Assembly (NCBI RefSeq): GCF_014200505.1
Contig: NZ_JACHBX010000005.1
Location: forward strand, 62,001 to 126,000
Reading direction: 5' to 3'
Length of the DNA stretch: 64,000 nt
Source: Massilia aurea
GTDB lineage: Bacteria; Pseudomonadota; Gammaproteobacteria; Burkholderiales; Burkholderiaceae_D
The position numbers and the translations under genes are program-made. Below are positions 1 through 9,238 of this stretch, one piece after another (position 1 is the first letter of the stretch; the number at the start of each line of letters is the position of its first letter). Under the pieces are notes generated by a model. That model did not search any database and was not told the origin of the DNA. It saw only the letters and a list, made by a program, of their open reading frames with translations.

Positions 1-634
1 CGATCGGGCCGCCCTGGTCGAGCGACGAGGCAAACGCGATCATGCCGAAGCGCGATACGCGCCCGTAGGTGGGCTTGATGCCGGTGACGCCGCAGAACGC
101 GGCTGGCTGGCGGATCGAGCCGCCGGTGTCGGTTGCGGTGGCCGCCGGCGCCAGGCGCGCAGCGATCGCCGCCGCCGAGCCGCCCGACGAGCCGCCCGGC
201 ACCGCCGTCGTGTCCCATGGATTCTTCACTGCGCCGTAGGCCGAGTTTTCATTGGCCGAGCCCATCGCGAATTCGTCGAGATTGACCTTGCCCAGCGTGA
301 CCATGCCGGCATTGCGGAAGCGCTCGACGACGGTCGCATCGAACGGGCTGACGTAGCCCTCGAGCATCTTCGAGCCGGCCGTCGTGCGCCAGTCGCGCGT
401 GACGAAAATATCCTTGTGCGCGATCGGCACGCCGGTCAGCGGGCCGGCCGTGCCGGCGGCGAAGCGCACGTCGGCCTCGGCGGCCTGGGCCAGTGAGCGC
501 GCGTGGTCCACGTGCAGGAAGGCGTCATGCTCGCTGGCGTCGATGCGGCCGAGGTAGTGGCGCGTCAGTTCGGTGCTCGAGATCTGCTTCGAGTGCAGGA
601 GCGCGGACAGCTCCTTGAGGGTCTTGTTATGCAT
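1..634 (-). CDS. gatA: Glutamyl-tRNA(Gln) amidotransferase subunit A, N-terminal part (cut by window edge)
   Basis: Amidase subunit of the GatCAB transamidosome, which converts misacylated Glu-tRNA(Gln) and/or Asp-tRNA(Asn) in the cytoplasm. The visible 211 residues begin MHNKTLKELS and carry the amidase signature. Lys74 in PIAHKD, the Gly/Ser-rich GGSSGGSA stretch and the TDTGGSIRQPA motif together supply the Ser-cisSer-Lys triad. The reading frame is open to base 1, so the C-terminal half and probably gatB lie to the left of the window. The ATG at 634 fits the family N-terminus and sits 49 bases after the gatC stop, so gatC-gatA is one operon, divergent from mreB. Identification is firm; only the end is missing. 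Confidence 0.96.
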   Translation of the reverse strand, partial: MHNKTLKELSALLHSKQISSTELTRHYLGRIDASEHDAFLHVDHARSLAQAAEADVRFAAGTAGPLTGVPIAHKDIFVTRDWRTTAGSKMLEGYVSPFDATVVERFRNAGMVTLGKVNLDEFAMGSANENSAYGAVKNPWDTTAVPGGSSGGSAAAIAARLAPAATATDTGGSIRQPAAFCGVTGIKPTYGRVSRFGMIAFASSLDQGGPI

Positions 635-683
635 GTGCGTGTCGATTCTAAAAGCGGATTCGTGAGCGATTCAAAAGCCGGGA

Positions 684-983
684 TTACTCGATGACCTTCG
701 GCACCAGATACAGGCCGTCCTGCGCTTTCGGGGCCGGCGCCTGGTAATCGTCGCGGTGGTTCTGTTCGGTCACCACGTCGTCGCGCAGGCGCAGCGGCAG
801 GGCGAGGATCGCCGACAGCGGCTGGGCCAGTGGCGCCACGCCGGTGGTATCGACCGCCTGCATCTGCTCGGCCAGCGCGAAAATGCCGTTCAGCTCGGTC
901 AGGGCGATCTCGGCATCGGCCTCGTTCATTTCGAGCTGGGCCAGGTTGGCAATGCGTTTTACGTCAGATAGGGTCAGGGACAT
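684..983 (-). CDS. gatC: Glutamyl-tRNA(Gln) amidotransferase subunit C
   Basis: Small 99-residue subunit that stabilises GatA on GatB in the tRNA-dependent amidation complex. The family start MSLTLSDVKRIANLAQLEM is present, followed by the usual helical segment and a C-terminal tail ending GLYLVPKVIE; the length is normal for GatC. It is the first gene of the leftward gatC-gatA operon. Its promoter must lie in the 317-base gap before mreB. No oddities were seen. Confidence 0.96.
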   Translation of the reverse strand: MSLTLSDVKRIANLAQLEMNEADAEIALTELNGIFALAEQMQAVDTTGVAPLAQPLSAILALPLRLRDDVVTEQNHRDDYQAPAPKAQDGLYLVPKVIE

Positions 984-1300
984 GGCAAGGTGGCGCGGCC
1001 CAAGGCTACGCAGAATGTGATTAGGCGAATAAAGAATGTTGGCAAGTTGTCAGCGAACAGCATTTTAAAGTTGATAAAACCCTTCAAATATCGCGCAAAC
1101 CGCTTGCAATTCGGTGGGGAAATCCACCTGTATTGGGCATGTAAACGACAAATTATAAGGTAGAATGGCGGGCTAATGCGTTGTCGTGCCGAAAGCTATG
1201 GCTCCCGCGCAATGAAAGTCCGCGGTGCCCTCGGTTGGCAGGTGCGGCACAGAATCCCCGATCAATGTTTAGGCGCACATTGATGCGCATCAGGACACCC
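984..1300. promoter_or_regulatory. Divergent intergenic region between gatC and mreB
   Basis: This 317-base gap holds no convincing gene and is more AT-rich than its flanks in its first half. It should contain promoters for gatCA (leftward) and the mre operon (rightward). Candidate -10 hexamers for mreB are TATAAG at 1154-1159 and TAGAAT at 1161-1166, but I see no good -35 partner at the right distance. A GGTGG/CCACC hairpin lies at 1113-1128. On the minus strand TTGCCA followed 16 bases later by TAATCA could serve gatC. All these assignments are weak. The mreB frame is open upstream to about 1181, but that extension has no family resemblance. Confidence 0.45.
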
Positions 1301-2344
1301 ATGTTTGGTTTTTTACGCAGCTATTTCTCGAACGACCTCGCCATTGACCTCGGTACCGCCAACACGCTGATTTATGTGCGCGGCCTGGGTATCGTGCTGG
1401 ACGAGCCGTCGGTCGTCGCGATCCGCCAGCAGGGCGGGCCAAATGGCAAGAAGACGATCCAGGCGGTCGGCAAGGAAGCCAAGCAGATGCTGGGCAAGGT
1501 GCCGGGCAATATCGAGGCGATCCGCCCGATGAAGGATGGCGTGATCGCCGACTTCACCGTCACCGAACAGATGCTCAAGCAGTTCATCCGCATGGTGCAC
1601 GAGTCCAAATTTTTCCGCCCGTCGCCACGCATCATCATCTGCGTGCCATGCGGTTCGACCCAGGTCGAGCGCCGCGCGATCCGTGAATCGGCGCTTGGCG
1701 CCGGCGCCTCGCAGGTGTACCTGATCGAAGAGCCAATGGCCGCGGCCATCGGCGCCGGCCTGCCGGTGTCGGAAGCAACCGGCTCGATGGTCGTCGACAT
1801 CGGCGGCGGCACCACCGAAGTGGGCATCATCTCGCTGGGCGGCATGGTCTACAAGGGCTCGGTGCGCGTGGGCGGCGACAAGTTCGACGAAGCCATCGTC
1901 AACTACATCCGCCGTAACTACGGCATGCTGATCGGCGAACAGACGGCCGAAGCGATCAAGAAGGCGATCGGCTCGGCGTTCCCGGGTTCGGAAGTCAAGG
2001 AGATGGAAGTCAAGGGCCGCAACCTGTCCGAAGGCATCCCGCGCTCGTTTACCATTTCGAGCAACGAGATTCTCGAAGCGCTGACCGACCCGCTGAACCA
2101 GATCGTCTCGGCGGTCAAGAACGCGCTGGAACAGGCCCCGCCAGAACTGGGCGCCGACATCGCCGAAAAGGGCATGATGCTCACCGGCGGCGGCGCGCTG
2201 CTGCGCGACCTGGATCGCCTGCTGATGGAAGAAACCGGCCTGCCGGTGCTGGTGGCCGAAGACCCGCTGACCTGCGTGGTGCGCGGCTCGGGCATGGCGC
2301 TGGAACGGATGGACAAGCTCGGTTCCATCTTCTCGTACGAATAA
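1301..2344 (+). CDS. mreB: Rod shape-determining actin homologue MreB
   Basis: Actin-like cytoskeletal ATPase that polymerises under the inner membrane and directs lateral peptidoglycan synthesis with MreC, MreD, RodA and PBP2. The start MFGFLRSYFSNDLAIDLGTA at 1301 matches the family and gives 347 residues, the usual length. The phosphate-1 motif (AIDLGTANTLIY), phosphate-2 motif (VVDIGGGTTEVGI) and adenosine motif (MMLTGGGALLRDLD) are all visible. The N-terminal FGFLRSYF segment resembles the membrane-binding amphipathic end of proteobacterial MreB. It is first in an operon with mreC 99 bases downstream. Confidence 0.98.
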   Translation: MFGFLRSYFSNDLAIDLGTANTLIYVRGLGIVLDEPSVVAIRQQGGPNGKKTIQAVGKEAKQMLGKVPGNIEAIRPMKDGVIADFTVTEQMLKQFIRMVHESKFFRPSPRIIICVPCGSTQVERRAIRESALGAGASQVYLIEEPMAAAIGAGLPVSEATGSMVVDIGGGTTEVGIISLGGMVYKGSVRVGGDKFDEAIVNYIRRNYGMLIGEQTAEAIKKAIGSAFPGSEVKEMEVKGRNLSEGIPRSFTISSNEILEALTDPLNQIVSAVKNALEQAPPELGADIAEKGMMLTGGGALLRDLDRLLMEETGLPVLVAEDPLTCVVRGSGMALERMDKLGSIFSYE

Positions 2345-2443
2345 GCCGCACGTGGTCTTCCAGGACGGGCAGGGCGTGCAGTCACAAGCTGCGCGCGACT
2401 GCCCGTCTTGATATGAACTCCCGCGTTACCACCACCAGAGCTC

Positions 2444-3577
2444 ATGGAATATAGTCCTCCGCCGCTGTTCAAACAAGGCGCGCCCGCGCGTGTCAAGGTG
2501 ACGGTGTTCGCGCTGATCGCGATCGTTCTGCTGGTGGTCGACGCCCGCATGGGGCTTCTTGCCGGCGTGCGTACGGTCGCCGCGACCGTGCTGTACCCGA
2601 TGCAGATGGCCGCCATGCTGCCGCGCGATGCGGTGGGCAATATGGGCGTCTATTTCTCGTCGGTCTCCACGCTGCAAAAGCAGGTCCAGGCGCTGAAGAA
2701 CCAGGAGCTGGCCCAGGCCCGCCTGCTGCAGCAGGCGCAGTTCCAGATGGCCGAGAACATCCACCTGCGGCGCCTGATGGACGGCAAGCAGCAACTGCCC
2801 GTGCAATCGCAGATGGCCGAAATCCTGTACGACGCGCGCGATCCGTCGACGCGCCGCATCGTCATCAACCGCGGCTCGCGTGACGACGTCACGCCCGGCC
2901 TGCCGGTGATCGATCATGCCGGCGTGGTGGGGCAGGTCACGCGCGTGTTCCCGTTCACGTCCGAAGTGACGCTCCTGACCGACAAGGACCAGGCCATTCC
3001 CGTCCAGGTGCTGCGCAGCGGTTTGCGCAGCATCGTGTACGGCCGCGGGCACTCCGGCCAGCTCGATCTGCGCTTCGTGGCCCAGGATGCCGACATCCAG
3101 GTCGGCGACGTGCTGGTCACGTCGGGCCTGGACGGCATGTACCCGGCCGGCCTGGCCGTGGCGCGCGTGACGCAGGTCGAAAAAGCGACCGGCTCGTTCG
3201 GCCGTGTCGTTGGCCTGCCGCTGGCCGGCATCGACCGCAACCGCCAGGTGCTCGTGATCATGTCGAACCACGCCTTGCCGGCGCGCCCGCCGCAGGAAAC
3301 GCCGCCAACCGGCAACCGCCGCAAGCTGCCGGCGATGGCGCCGGTGCCGACGCCGCCGTTGCCCGCGTCCCCGTTGCCGGCCGCTGGCGCGCCGGCGGCC
3401 GTGCAGTCGCCGGTTGCGCCAGCGACGCCGGTCACCCCGGGCGCCGCACCAGCAACGACGCTGTCCACACCTGTGCCGGCTACAACGACACGCGCCGCTA
3501 CTACGCCGGCGGTCCGGGCGCAGCCTGCACCGACGCCAGTCGTACCTGCGCCGTCAGCACCGTCACCAACCCGATAA
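2444..3577 (+). CDS. mreC: Rod shape-determining protein MreC
   Basis: Bitopic inner-membrane protein of the elongasome that links cytoplasmic MreB to periplasmic PBP2. The start MEYSPPPLFKQGAPAR is the typical betaproteobacterial N-terminus. One transmembrane helix spans about residues 21-45, followed by a coiled coil (about 65-110) and the beta-barrel MreC core (about 115-270). Residues 290-377 form a long Pro/Ala/Thr-rich low-complexity tail, so the protein (377 aa) is longer than a minimal MreC. It lies between mreB and mreD, with 6 bases to mreD. Confidence 0.96.
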   Translation: MEYSPPPLFKQGAPARVKVTVFALIAIVLLVVDARMGLLAGVRTVAATVLYPMQMAAMLPRDAVGNMGVYFSSVSTLQKQVQALKNQELAQARLLQQAQFQMAENIHLRRLMDGKQQLPVQSQMAEILYDARDPSTRRIVINRGSRDDVTPGLPVIDHAGVVGQVTRVFPFTSEVTLLTDKDQAIPVQVLRSGLRSIVYGRGHSGQLDLRFVAQDADIQVGDVLVTSGLDGMYPAGLAVARVTQVEKATGSFGRVVGLPLAGIDRNRQVLVIMSNHALPARPPQETPPTGNRRKLPAMAPVPTPPLPASPLPAAGAPAAVQSPVAPATPVTPGAAPATTLSTPVPATTTRAATTPAVRAQPAPTPVVPAPSAPSPTR

Positions 3578-3583
3578 GCGACC

Positions 3584-4102
3584 ATGCCAGGTAACCGCCC
3601 GCATTACATCCTGCTGCCCGTCAGCCCGCTGTTCATCACGTTCAGCCTGGTGTGCGCCTTCATGCTCAACCTGATGCCGTGGGGCCGCTGGCTCGGCGCG
3701 CCCGACTTCGTCGCACTGGTGCTCGTCTTCTGGGGCATCCACCAGCCGCGCAAGGTCGGCATCGGCGTCGCCTTCTGCATGGGCCTCCTGATGGACGTGC
3801 ACGATGCGAGCCTCCTGGGCGAGAATGCGCTGGCCTATACGCTGCTGTCGTACTTCGCCATCATGATCCACCGCCGCGTGCTGTGGTTCCCGACACTCAC
3901 CCAGGCCATGCACGTGTTCCCGCTGCTGCTGATGGCGCAGGCGATCCAGCTGATCGTGCATTTCATCGTCTCCGGCCGCTTCCCGGGCCTGCTGCAGTTC
4001 ATCGAGAGCGTGGTGGCGGTGATCCTGTGGCCCGTGATCACCTGGCTGCTGCTGGCGCCCCAGCGCCGCGCGGTCGACCGCGACCATACCCGTCCGATCT
4101 GA
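3584..4102 (+). CDS. mreD: Rod shape-determining protein MreD
   Basis: Small polytopic inner-membrane protein (172 aa) of the elongasome. It is made almost entirely of hydrophobic segments, about five or six, with the family-typical N-terminal LLPVSPLFITFSLVCAFMLN and an interior acidic LLMDVHDASLLGENAL loop. It begins 6 bases after mreC and ends 24 bases before mrdA, so it is co-transcribed and possibly translationally coupled. MreD is poorly conserved, so the call relies on both hydropathy and position. Confidence 0.93.
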   Translation: MPGNRPHYILLPVSPLFITFSLVCAFMLNLMPWGRWLGAPDFVALVLVFWGIHQPRKVGIGVAFCMGLLMDVHDASLLGENALAYTLLSYFAIMIHRRVLWFPTLTQAMHVFPLLLMAQAIQLIVHFIVSGRFPGLLQFIESVVAVILWPVITWLLLAPQRRAVDRDHTRPI

Positions 4103-4126
4103 CGACCTGAATCGACCAATAAGCGC

Positions 4127-6127
4127 ATGACCGAATTCAAAGACAGCGATCGCGAGATCCACCAGTTCCGGATGCGCCTGACGGTGCTGATCGCCCTGGT
4201 CTTCATTTGCTTTGGCCTGCTGGTCGCGCGCGTCGTGTGGCTGCAGGTGCTGCACCACGACCAATACGCGGCCCAGGCCGAGGACAACCGCATCGCGCTG
4301 GTGCCGATCGTGCCCAACCGCGGCCTGATCGTCGACCGCAACGGCGTGGTCCTGGCGCGTAACTATTCGGCCTACACGCTTGAACTGACACCGTCGAAGC
4401 TGCAGGCGAACATGGAATCGGTGATCGACGAACTGGCCAAGCTGGTGCAGATCGAGCCACGCGACCGGCGCCGCTTCAAGCGCTTGCTGGAAGAGTCGCG
4501 CAGCTTTGCCAGCGTCCCGCTGCGCACGCGCCTGACCGATGACGAAGTGGCGCGCTTCACCGCCCAGCGCTTCCGCTTTCCCGGCGTCGAAGTGCAGGCG
4601 CGCCTGTTTCGCCAGTATCCGATGGGCGAGGTGGCCTCGCACGTGATCGGCTATATCGGCCGCATCAACCAGAAGGAAGCCGACGCGCTGGAAGAGGGCG
4701 ACGACGCCGCCAACTACAACGGCACCGACCACATGGGTAAGGAAGGCGTCGAGAAGCGCTACGAGCGCCAGCTGCACGGCCAGACCGGCTACGAGCAGGT
4801 CGAACGCTCCGCTGGCGGGCGCGCCATTCGCACGCTGCGCCGCACGGCGCCCACGCCGGGCAGTAACCTGATCCTGTCGATCGACATCGAACTGCAGAAG
4901 ATCGCCGAAGAAGCGTTCGGCGACCAGCGCGGCGCCCTGGTGGCGATCGAGCCGGCCACCGGTGACGTGCTGGCGTATGTGTCGCGCCCCGGCTTCGATC
5001 CGAACCTGTTCGTCGATGGTATCGACTCGCAGAGCTGGAACGAACTCAATACCTCGCTCGACAAACCGCTGATGAACCGGCCGCTGTCGGGTACCTATCC
5101 GCCCGGGTCGACCTTCAAGCCGTTCATGTCGCTGGCAGCGCTCGAGATGGGGTTCCGCCGGCCGCAGGATGCGATCCGCGATCCCGGTTTCTTCATGTTG
5201 GGCGGGCACCGCTTCAACGATGACAAGCCGGGCGGGCACGGAATCGTCAATATGTACCATTCGATCGCCCACTCGTGCGATACCTATTACTATCAGCTGT
5301 CCAACGAGATGGGGATCGATAACATCTCGAAGTTCATGCGCGAATTCGGCTTTGGCCAGCCCACCGGGATCGACCTCGATTACGAAAAGACCGGCGTGCT
5401 GCCGTCAAAAGAGTGGAAGGCCGAGCGCTTCAAGCGCAACCCGGCAGCCCAGAAGTGGGTCGGCGGCGACACCATTTCGGTCGCGATCGGCCAGGGCTTC
5501 AACAACTACACGATGCTGCAGCTGGCGCATGCCACCGCCATCCTGGCCAACAATGGCGTGGTGATGAAGCCGCACCTGGTCAAGATGATCGAGGACGGCG
5601 CCACCCGCGAGCGCACGCTCACCGTGCCGAAGGAAACCCGGCGCCTGGCCATGAAGCCCGAGCACATCGCCTTCATCAAGGATGCAATGGCGGGCGTGAT
5701 CCGCGAAGGCACGGGCCAGAAAGCCTTTGCCGGCGCGCTGTACACCGCCGGCGGCAAGACCGGCACCGCCCAGGTGATTGGCCTGCGCGGCAAGAAATAC
5801 AATGCCAACGCAATCGATGAACGTCACCGCGACAATGCGCTGTTTACCGTGTTTGCGCCGGCCGAGCAGCCGCGCATCGCGCTGGCGATGGTCGTTGAGA
5901 ATGCCGGCTTTGGCGGGGCTATCGCCGCACCGATCGCGCGCAAGGTGCTCGATTACGCCATCCTGGGCAAGCGCCCGGCGCCGCCGGCCGAACCCAAAAA
6001 GGCCGAGCGCCCCGTCACCGTCAAGAAGACCGCACCAGCGCCAGCACAAGCACCAGCACCAGCGCCGGCGCCCGTGACCGCACCGCTCCAGACGGCCAGC
6101 GCACCCGCCGTCACCCGAACCGAGTAA
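4127..6127 (+). CDS. mrdA: Peptidoglycan D,D-transpeptidase PBP2
   Basis: Class B penicillin-binding protein that cross-links peptidoglycan during elongation, working with the RodA glycosyltransferase. It has one N-terminal membrane anchor (about residues 17-40), a dimerisation/pedestal domain, then the transpeptidase domain with all three motifs. These are SxxK at Ser328 (GSTFK), the second motif SCD near residue 383, and KTG at Lys544 (GGKTGTAQ). The 666-residue length includes a Lys/Pro/Ala-rich tail from about residue 620. It ends three bases before the mrdB start. Confidence 0.97.
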   Translation: MTEFKDSDREIHQFRMRLTVLIALVFICFGLLVARVVWLQVLHHDQYAAQAEDNRIALVPIVPNRGLIVDRNGVVLARNYSAYTLELTPSKLQANMESVIDELAKLVQIEPRDRRRFKRLLEESRSFASVPLRTRLTDDEVARFTAQRFRFPGVEVQARLFRQYPMGEVASHVIGYIGRINQKEADALEEGDDAANYNGTDHMGKEGVEKRYERQLHGQTGYEQVERSAGGRAIRTLRRTAPTPGSNLILSIDIELQKIAEEAFGDQRGALVAIEPATGDVLAYVSRPGFDPNLFVDGIDSQSWNELNTSLDKPLMNRPLSGTYPPGSTFKPFMSLAALEMGFRRPQDAIRDPGFFMLGGHRFNDDKPGGHGIVNMYHSIAHSCDTYYYQLSNEMGIDNISKFMREFGFGQPTGIDLDYEKTGVLPSKEWKAERFKRNPAAQKWVGGDTISVAIGQGFNNYTMLQLAHATAILANNGVVMKPHLVKMIEDGATRERTLTVPKETRRLAMKPEHIAFIKDAMAGVIREGTGQKAFAGALYTAGGKTGTAQVIGLRGKKYNANAIDERHRDNALFTVFAPAEQPRIALAMVVENAGFGGAIAAPIARKVLDYAILGKRPAPPAEPKKAERPVTVKKTAPAPAQAPAPAPAPVTAPLQTASAPAVTRTE

Positions 6128-6130
6128 ACC

Positions 6131-7249
6131 ATGGCCCATATTCCAGAACGGCGTTCGCTGCGGCGGCGCCTGCGCCCCTATTTCACGGTATTCGACCTGC
6201 CGCTCACGCTGATCCTCGCGGTCCTGGTCACGATCAGCATGATCACCATGTCGTCGGCCGGCGCCGACTTCCCGGACCGGGTCGAGCACCAGATCCGTAA
6301 CTTCCTGCTGTCGTTTGCCGTGATGTGGATCGCCGCAAACATCGCGCCGCAAACGCTGATGCGTCTGGCCGTGCCGATCTACACCATCGGCGTGGCGCTG
6401 CTGGTCGCAGTGGCCATGTTTGGCCTGATCAAGAAGGGCGCGCGGCGCTGGCTGCACATCGGTGTGATCGACATCCAGCCGTCCGAGATCATGAAGATCG
6501 GCGTGCCCCTGATGCTGGCCTGGTATTTCCAGACCCGGGCCCAGGTCGCCGGCTGGAAAAATTACCTGGCCGCCGGGGCGCTCCTGATGATTCCGGTCGC
6601 GTTCATCATGAAGCAGCCCGACCTGGGCACGTCGCTGCTGGTGGCGTCATCGGGGTTGTACGTGATCTTCCTGGCCGGCCTGTCGTGGAAGGCCATTGCC
6701 GCCGTGTCGGTACTGGGGCTGGCCAGCCTGCCGGTGGGCTGGTCGATGATGCACGATTACCAGCGCGAGCGGGTGATGACGCTGATCGATCCTACCTCCG
6801 ACCCGCTGGGCAAGGGCTTTCACATCATCCAGTCGATCATTGCGATCGGCTCCGGTGGCGTGAGCGGCAAGGGCTATATGAAGGGCACGCAGGGTTACCT
6901 GGAATTCGTGCCCGAGCGGACCACCGACTTCGTGTTCTCGGTGTATTCGGAAGAATTCGGCCTGATCGGCAACCTGTTCCTGCTGTTCGTGTACCTGCTG
7001 CTGATCGGGCGCGGCCTGATGATCGCGGCCAATGCGGCCAATACCTTCGGGCGCCTGCTGGCCGGGTCGATCTCGATGATTTTCTTTACCTATGCCTTTG
7101 TCAACATGGGCATGGTGGCGGGCATCCTGCCCGTGGTCGGGGTGCCGCTGCCCTTCATGAGCTATGGCGGCACTGCCTTTATCACACTCGGCCTTGGCGC
7201 CGGCATATTGATGAGTATTCAAAGACACCGTAAACTGGTGAAGACTTAA
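6131..7249 (+). CDS. mrdB: SEDS peptidoglycan glycosyltransferase RodA
   Basis: Polytopic SEDS-family glycosyltransferase (372 aa) that polymerises lipid II for lateral wall growth as the partner of PBP2. About ten hydrophobic helices are visible. Family motifs include GARRWLHIG and IQPSEIMKI near residues 110-125, the catalytic-loop region with TDFVFSVYSEEFGLIG, and the C-terminal PLPFMSYGGTAF signature. The start lies 3 bases after mrdA, as expected for the paired enzymes. rlpA follows after 18 bases that contain a good ribosome-binding site (AGGAGGA). Confidence 0.97.
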   Translation: MAHIPERRSLRRRLRPYFTVFDLPLTLILAVLVTISMITMSSAGADFPDRVEHQIRNFLLSFAVMWIAANIAPQTLMRLAVPIYTIGVALLVAVAMFGLIKKGARRWLHIGVIDIQPSEIMKIGVPLMLAWYFQTRAQVAGWKNYLAAGALLMIPVAFIMKQPDLGTSLLVASSGLYVIFLAGLSWKAIAAVSVLGLASLPVGWSMMHDYQRERVMTLIDPTSDPLGKGFHIIQSIIAIGSGGVSGKGYMKGTQGYLEFVPERTTDFVFSVYSEEFGLIGNLFLLFVYLLLIGRGLMIAANAANTFGRLLAGSISMIFFTYAFVNMGMVAGILPVVGVPLPFMSYGGTAFITLGLGAGILMSIQRHRKLVKT

Positions 7250-7267
7250 CTAGCAGGAGGACTGCCA

Positions 7268-8305
7268 ATGGGCGTTCGCAAAAACATCCCGGCGGTCGTA
7301 GCGGTTGCCTTTCTTGTCACGGCGTGCAGCAGTACCGGTGAACACAAACGCCTGTCGCCATTCCCGTGGCCGCACAAGCCCACCGCCAAGCATGGCCCCG
7401 CGCCCAAGCTGCCTGCCGCCAATTCGGGGCGGGGCGGTTATTACAAGGATGACGGCCCGGGCGAGAATCCGCCCGACGGCCTGCTCGAGACGCCCGACGC
7501 GGTCGTCGTGGCCGAACCGTTCAACAAGTTCACCAGCCGTCCCTACACGGTGCTGGGCAAGACCTACACGCCGCTGGGCAACGATGAACGGTTGACCCAG
7601 CGCGGCATCAGCACCTGGTATGGCAAGAAATTCCATGGCCAGCGCACGGCCTCCGGTGAGCTGTACGACATGTACAAGATGACGGGTGCACACCCGACGC
7701 TGCCGATTCCGTCGTACGTGCGCGTGACGAGCCTGGAAAGCGGCCAGTCGGTGGTCGTGCGCATCAACGATCGCGGCCCGTTCCATTCCACGCGCATCAT
7801 CGACGTGTCGTACACGGCCGCGCTGAAACTGGGCCTGCTCGGCAACGGCAGCCACGAGGTCGAGATCGAGCGCCTGTTCCCGGGCGATCCGATCGTCAAT
7901 CCGGCGCAGATTGCCGCCGCGCGGCGTGAAGCGACCTCGCAGGCGCAATCGGCGCCGCCCGCCATCGCCGCGCTGATGCTCGAAGACCGGGTGCAGGCCG
8001 ACAGCGGCGCCGTCGTGCGCCTGGTGGAGCCGGCGACACCCGCGGTGCAAGCCGCGCCGGCGCCGCGCGCCACGACGGGCGAGTACTACATCCAGCTTGG
8101 CGCGTATGGCCGCACCGGTACCGCCGAAGCGATCAGCGACCAGATCGCGCGCGCCGGCGTGGACGTGGGCACGCTCGAAGTGGTGAAGGTGGGGGCATTC
8201 AATCGCCTGTACGGCGGGCCGTATCCGACCCGCGCCGAGGCGATCGAGGCGATGGACGCGCTGCCGGCTTCATTGGGATTGAAGCCGATCGTCGTGCGGC
8301 GCTGA
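7268..8305 (+). CDS. rlpA: Septal ring lytic transglycosylase RlpA family lipoprotein
   Basis: Outer-membrane lipoprotein of the RlpA family, which cleaves peptide-free glycan strands in organisms where activity is known. A lipoprotein signal ends in FLVTAC, so Cys20 would be acylated. The double-psi beta-barrel domain spans about residues 112-205, including GISTWYGKKFHGQRTASGE and VVRINDRGPF. A Pro/Ala linker follows, then a SPOR domain at about 268-345 (EYYIQLGAYGRTG) that binds denuded septal glycan. A strong AGGAGG ribosome-binding site precedes the ATG. It is the last gene of the mre operon. Confidence 0.95.
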   Translation: MGVRKNIPAVVAVAFLVTACSSTGEHKRLSPFPWPHKPTAKHGPAPKLPAANSGRGGYYKDDGPGENPPDGLLETPDAVVVAEPFNKFTSRPYTVLGKTYTPLGNDERLTQRGISTWYGKKFHGQRTASGELYDMYKMTGAHPTLPIPSYVRVTSLESGQSVVVRINDRGPFHSTRIIDVSYTAALKLGLLGNGSHEVEIERLFPGDPIVNPAQIAAARREATSQAQSAPPAIAALMLEDRVQADSGAVVRLVEPATPAVQAAPAPRATTGEYYIQLGAYGRTGTAEAISDQIARAGVDVGTLEVVKVGAFNRLYGGPYPTRAEAIEAMDALPASLGLKPIVVRR

Positions 8306-8332
8306 CGCCTCGCCGGATCGTTCCGAACCGTC

Positions 8333-9109
8333 TTATACGGTTGCGCGCTTGCTGCGGCGACGCACGGCGCCCAGACCGGCCAGACCGGCGAGTGCCAGCA
8401 GGATGCTCGATGGCTCCGGCACTTCGGCGGATGCCACGACTTCCGTGTAATCCAGCAGCAGCTGTGAATTGGTCAGGATCAGGTCGCCCGCGACTTTCAG
8501 ATTCAGCGTCAGCTGGTCGCTGCGCAGCAGTTCGTCGATGATCGACTGGTTCGAGATGATGCCGCTGATCGTGAAGGCGCCGGTGTAGTCGCGGGTGATG
8601 GTCGTTGTATCGGTCCAGCTCTTCGTATAAAAACCGTAGCAGTGGTTGTAGAAGCAACCCTTGCCTTCATACTTGGCATGGAGCGGGCTCGAGGTGGTTT
8701 TGCTCGATTCGGTCAGTGCGGTGCTTCCCGTGCCGAGAACGACGTCGCCGATCGACAGCGCAGCGCTTTCCTGCTGGCCCGTGCGGTTTACCGTCGCGTA
8801 ATTTGTCAGATAACGTGCGAAGCTCACCGCGGTATGGGGCCGCCAGCCCGTCATGCTGCTGCCGGTGGAGACGGGGGCCGACGTCATGAACGTATCCGCT
8901 CCATCGTCACGAAACGAAAACGAGTAGGCCAGGCTGTTGACCGTGTAGTCGGTCGGCAGGAACGATTTGCCACTGAACACGGCGCTGTAGTTGTTATTGG
9001 CCAGGTCGCTCGATGCAAACGCACCGGTCATGGCGATTGGGGTGGCCAGTGCTGCAGCAGAGATGGTGCACAGGGTGGTCAGCAAAGCAGTGGTGATCAG
9101 TTTTTTCAT
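8333..9109 (-). CDS. PEP-CTERM sorting domain protein
   Basis: Predicted exported surface protein of 258 residues with no recognised enzymatic domain. It has an N-terminal Sec signal (MKKLITTALLTTLCTISAAALA). The C-terminal sorting signal consists of VPEPSS at about 230, a hydrophobic helix and a basic end (GAVRRRSKRATV). Such tails are processed by the exosortase XrtA/EpsH during export of exopolysaccharide-associated proteins. No exosortase gene lies in this window, so the partner must be elsewhere. The gene is monocistronic, convergent with rlpA, and preceded by a -24/-12 promoter. The mature part is Ser/Thr/Asn-rich and unclassified. Confidence 0.9.
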   Translation of the reverse strand: MKKLITTALLTTLCTISAAALATPIAMTGAFASSDLANNNYSAVFSGKSFLPTDYTVNSLAYSFSFRDDGADTFMTSAPVSTGSSMTGWRPHTAVSFARYLTNYATVNRTGQQESAALSIGDVVLGTGSTALTESSKTTSSPLHAKYEGKGCFYNHCYGFYTKSWTDTTTITRDYTGAFTISGIISNQSIIDELLRSDQLTLNLKVAGDLILTNSQLLLDYTEVVASAEVPEPSSILLALAGLAGLGAVRRRSKRATV

Positions 9110-9152
9110 GGCAAGTTCGAGGTTTTAATTTAAGAAACAATAATTTGTATGT

Positions 9153-9168
9153 AGCAATAGTTATGCCA
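9153..9168 (-). promoter_or_regulatory. Sigma-54 (-24/-12) promoter of the PEP-CTERM gene
   Basis: On the minus strand the sequence reads TGGCATAACTATTGCT. It fits the RpoN consensus TGGCAYR-N4-TTGCW at every defined position, including the exact GG-to-GC spacing. It ends 44 bases before the ATG at 9109, which places the transcription start near 9142. PEP-CTERM genes controlled by RpoN with the PrsK/PrsR two-component system are known from related bacteria, so this is a likely regulon member. Confidence 0.8.
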
Positions 9169-9217
9169 GCTAAGCAACTAATTGATTATAAACAACCTTA
9201 TTTTCTTAAAAAAACTT

Positions 9218-9238
9218 AGTGTAAAGAAATTCGACACT
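9218..9238 (-). promoter_or_regulatory. Inverted repeat, possible activator site for the sigma-54 promoter
   Basis: AGTGT and ACACT form a 5-base inverted repeat with an 11-base spacer inside an AT-rich stretch. Its centre is about 86 bases upstream of the predicted start, the range used by sigma-54 enhancer-binding proteins. The arms are short, so chance is possible. A second copy upstream of other PEP-CTERM genes would be needed to trust it. Confidence 0.35.

Noticed and set aside
1181..1300. Upstream extension of mreB
   Set aside because: Forty extra residues lack MreB similarity; the ATG at 1301 gives the universal N-terminus and length.
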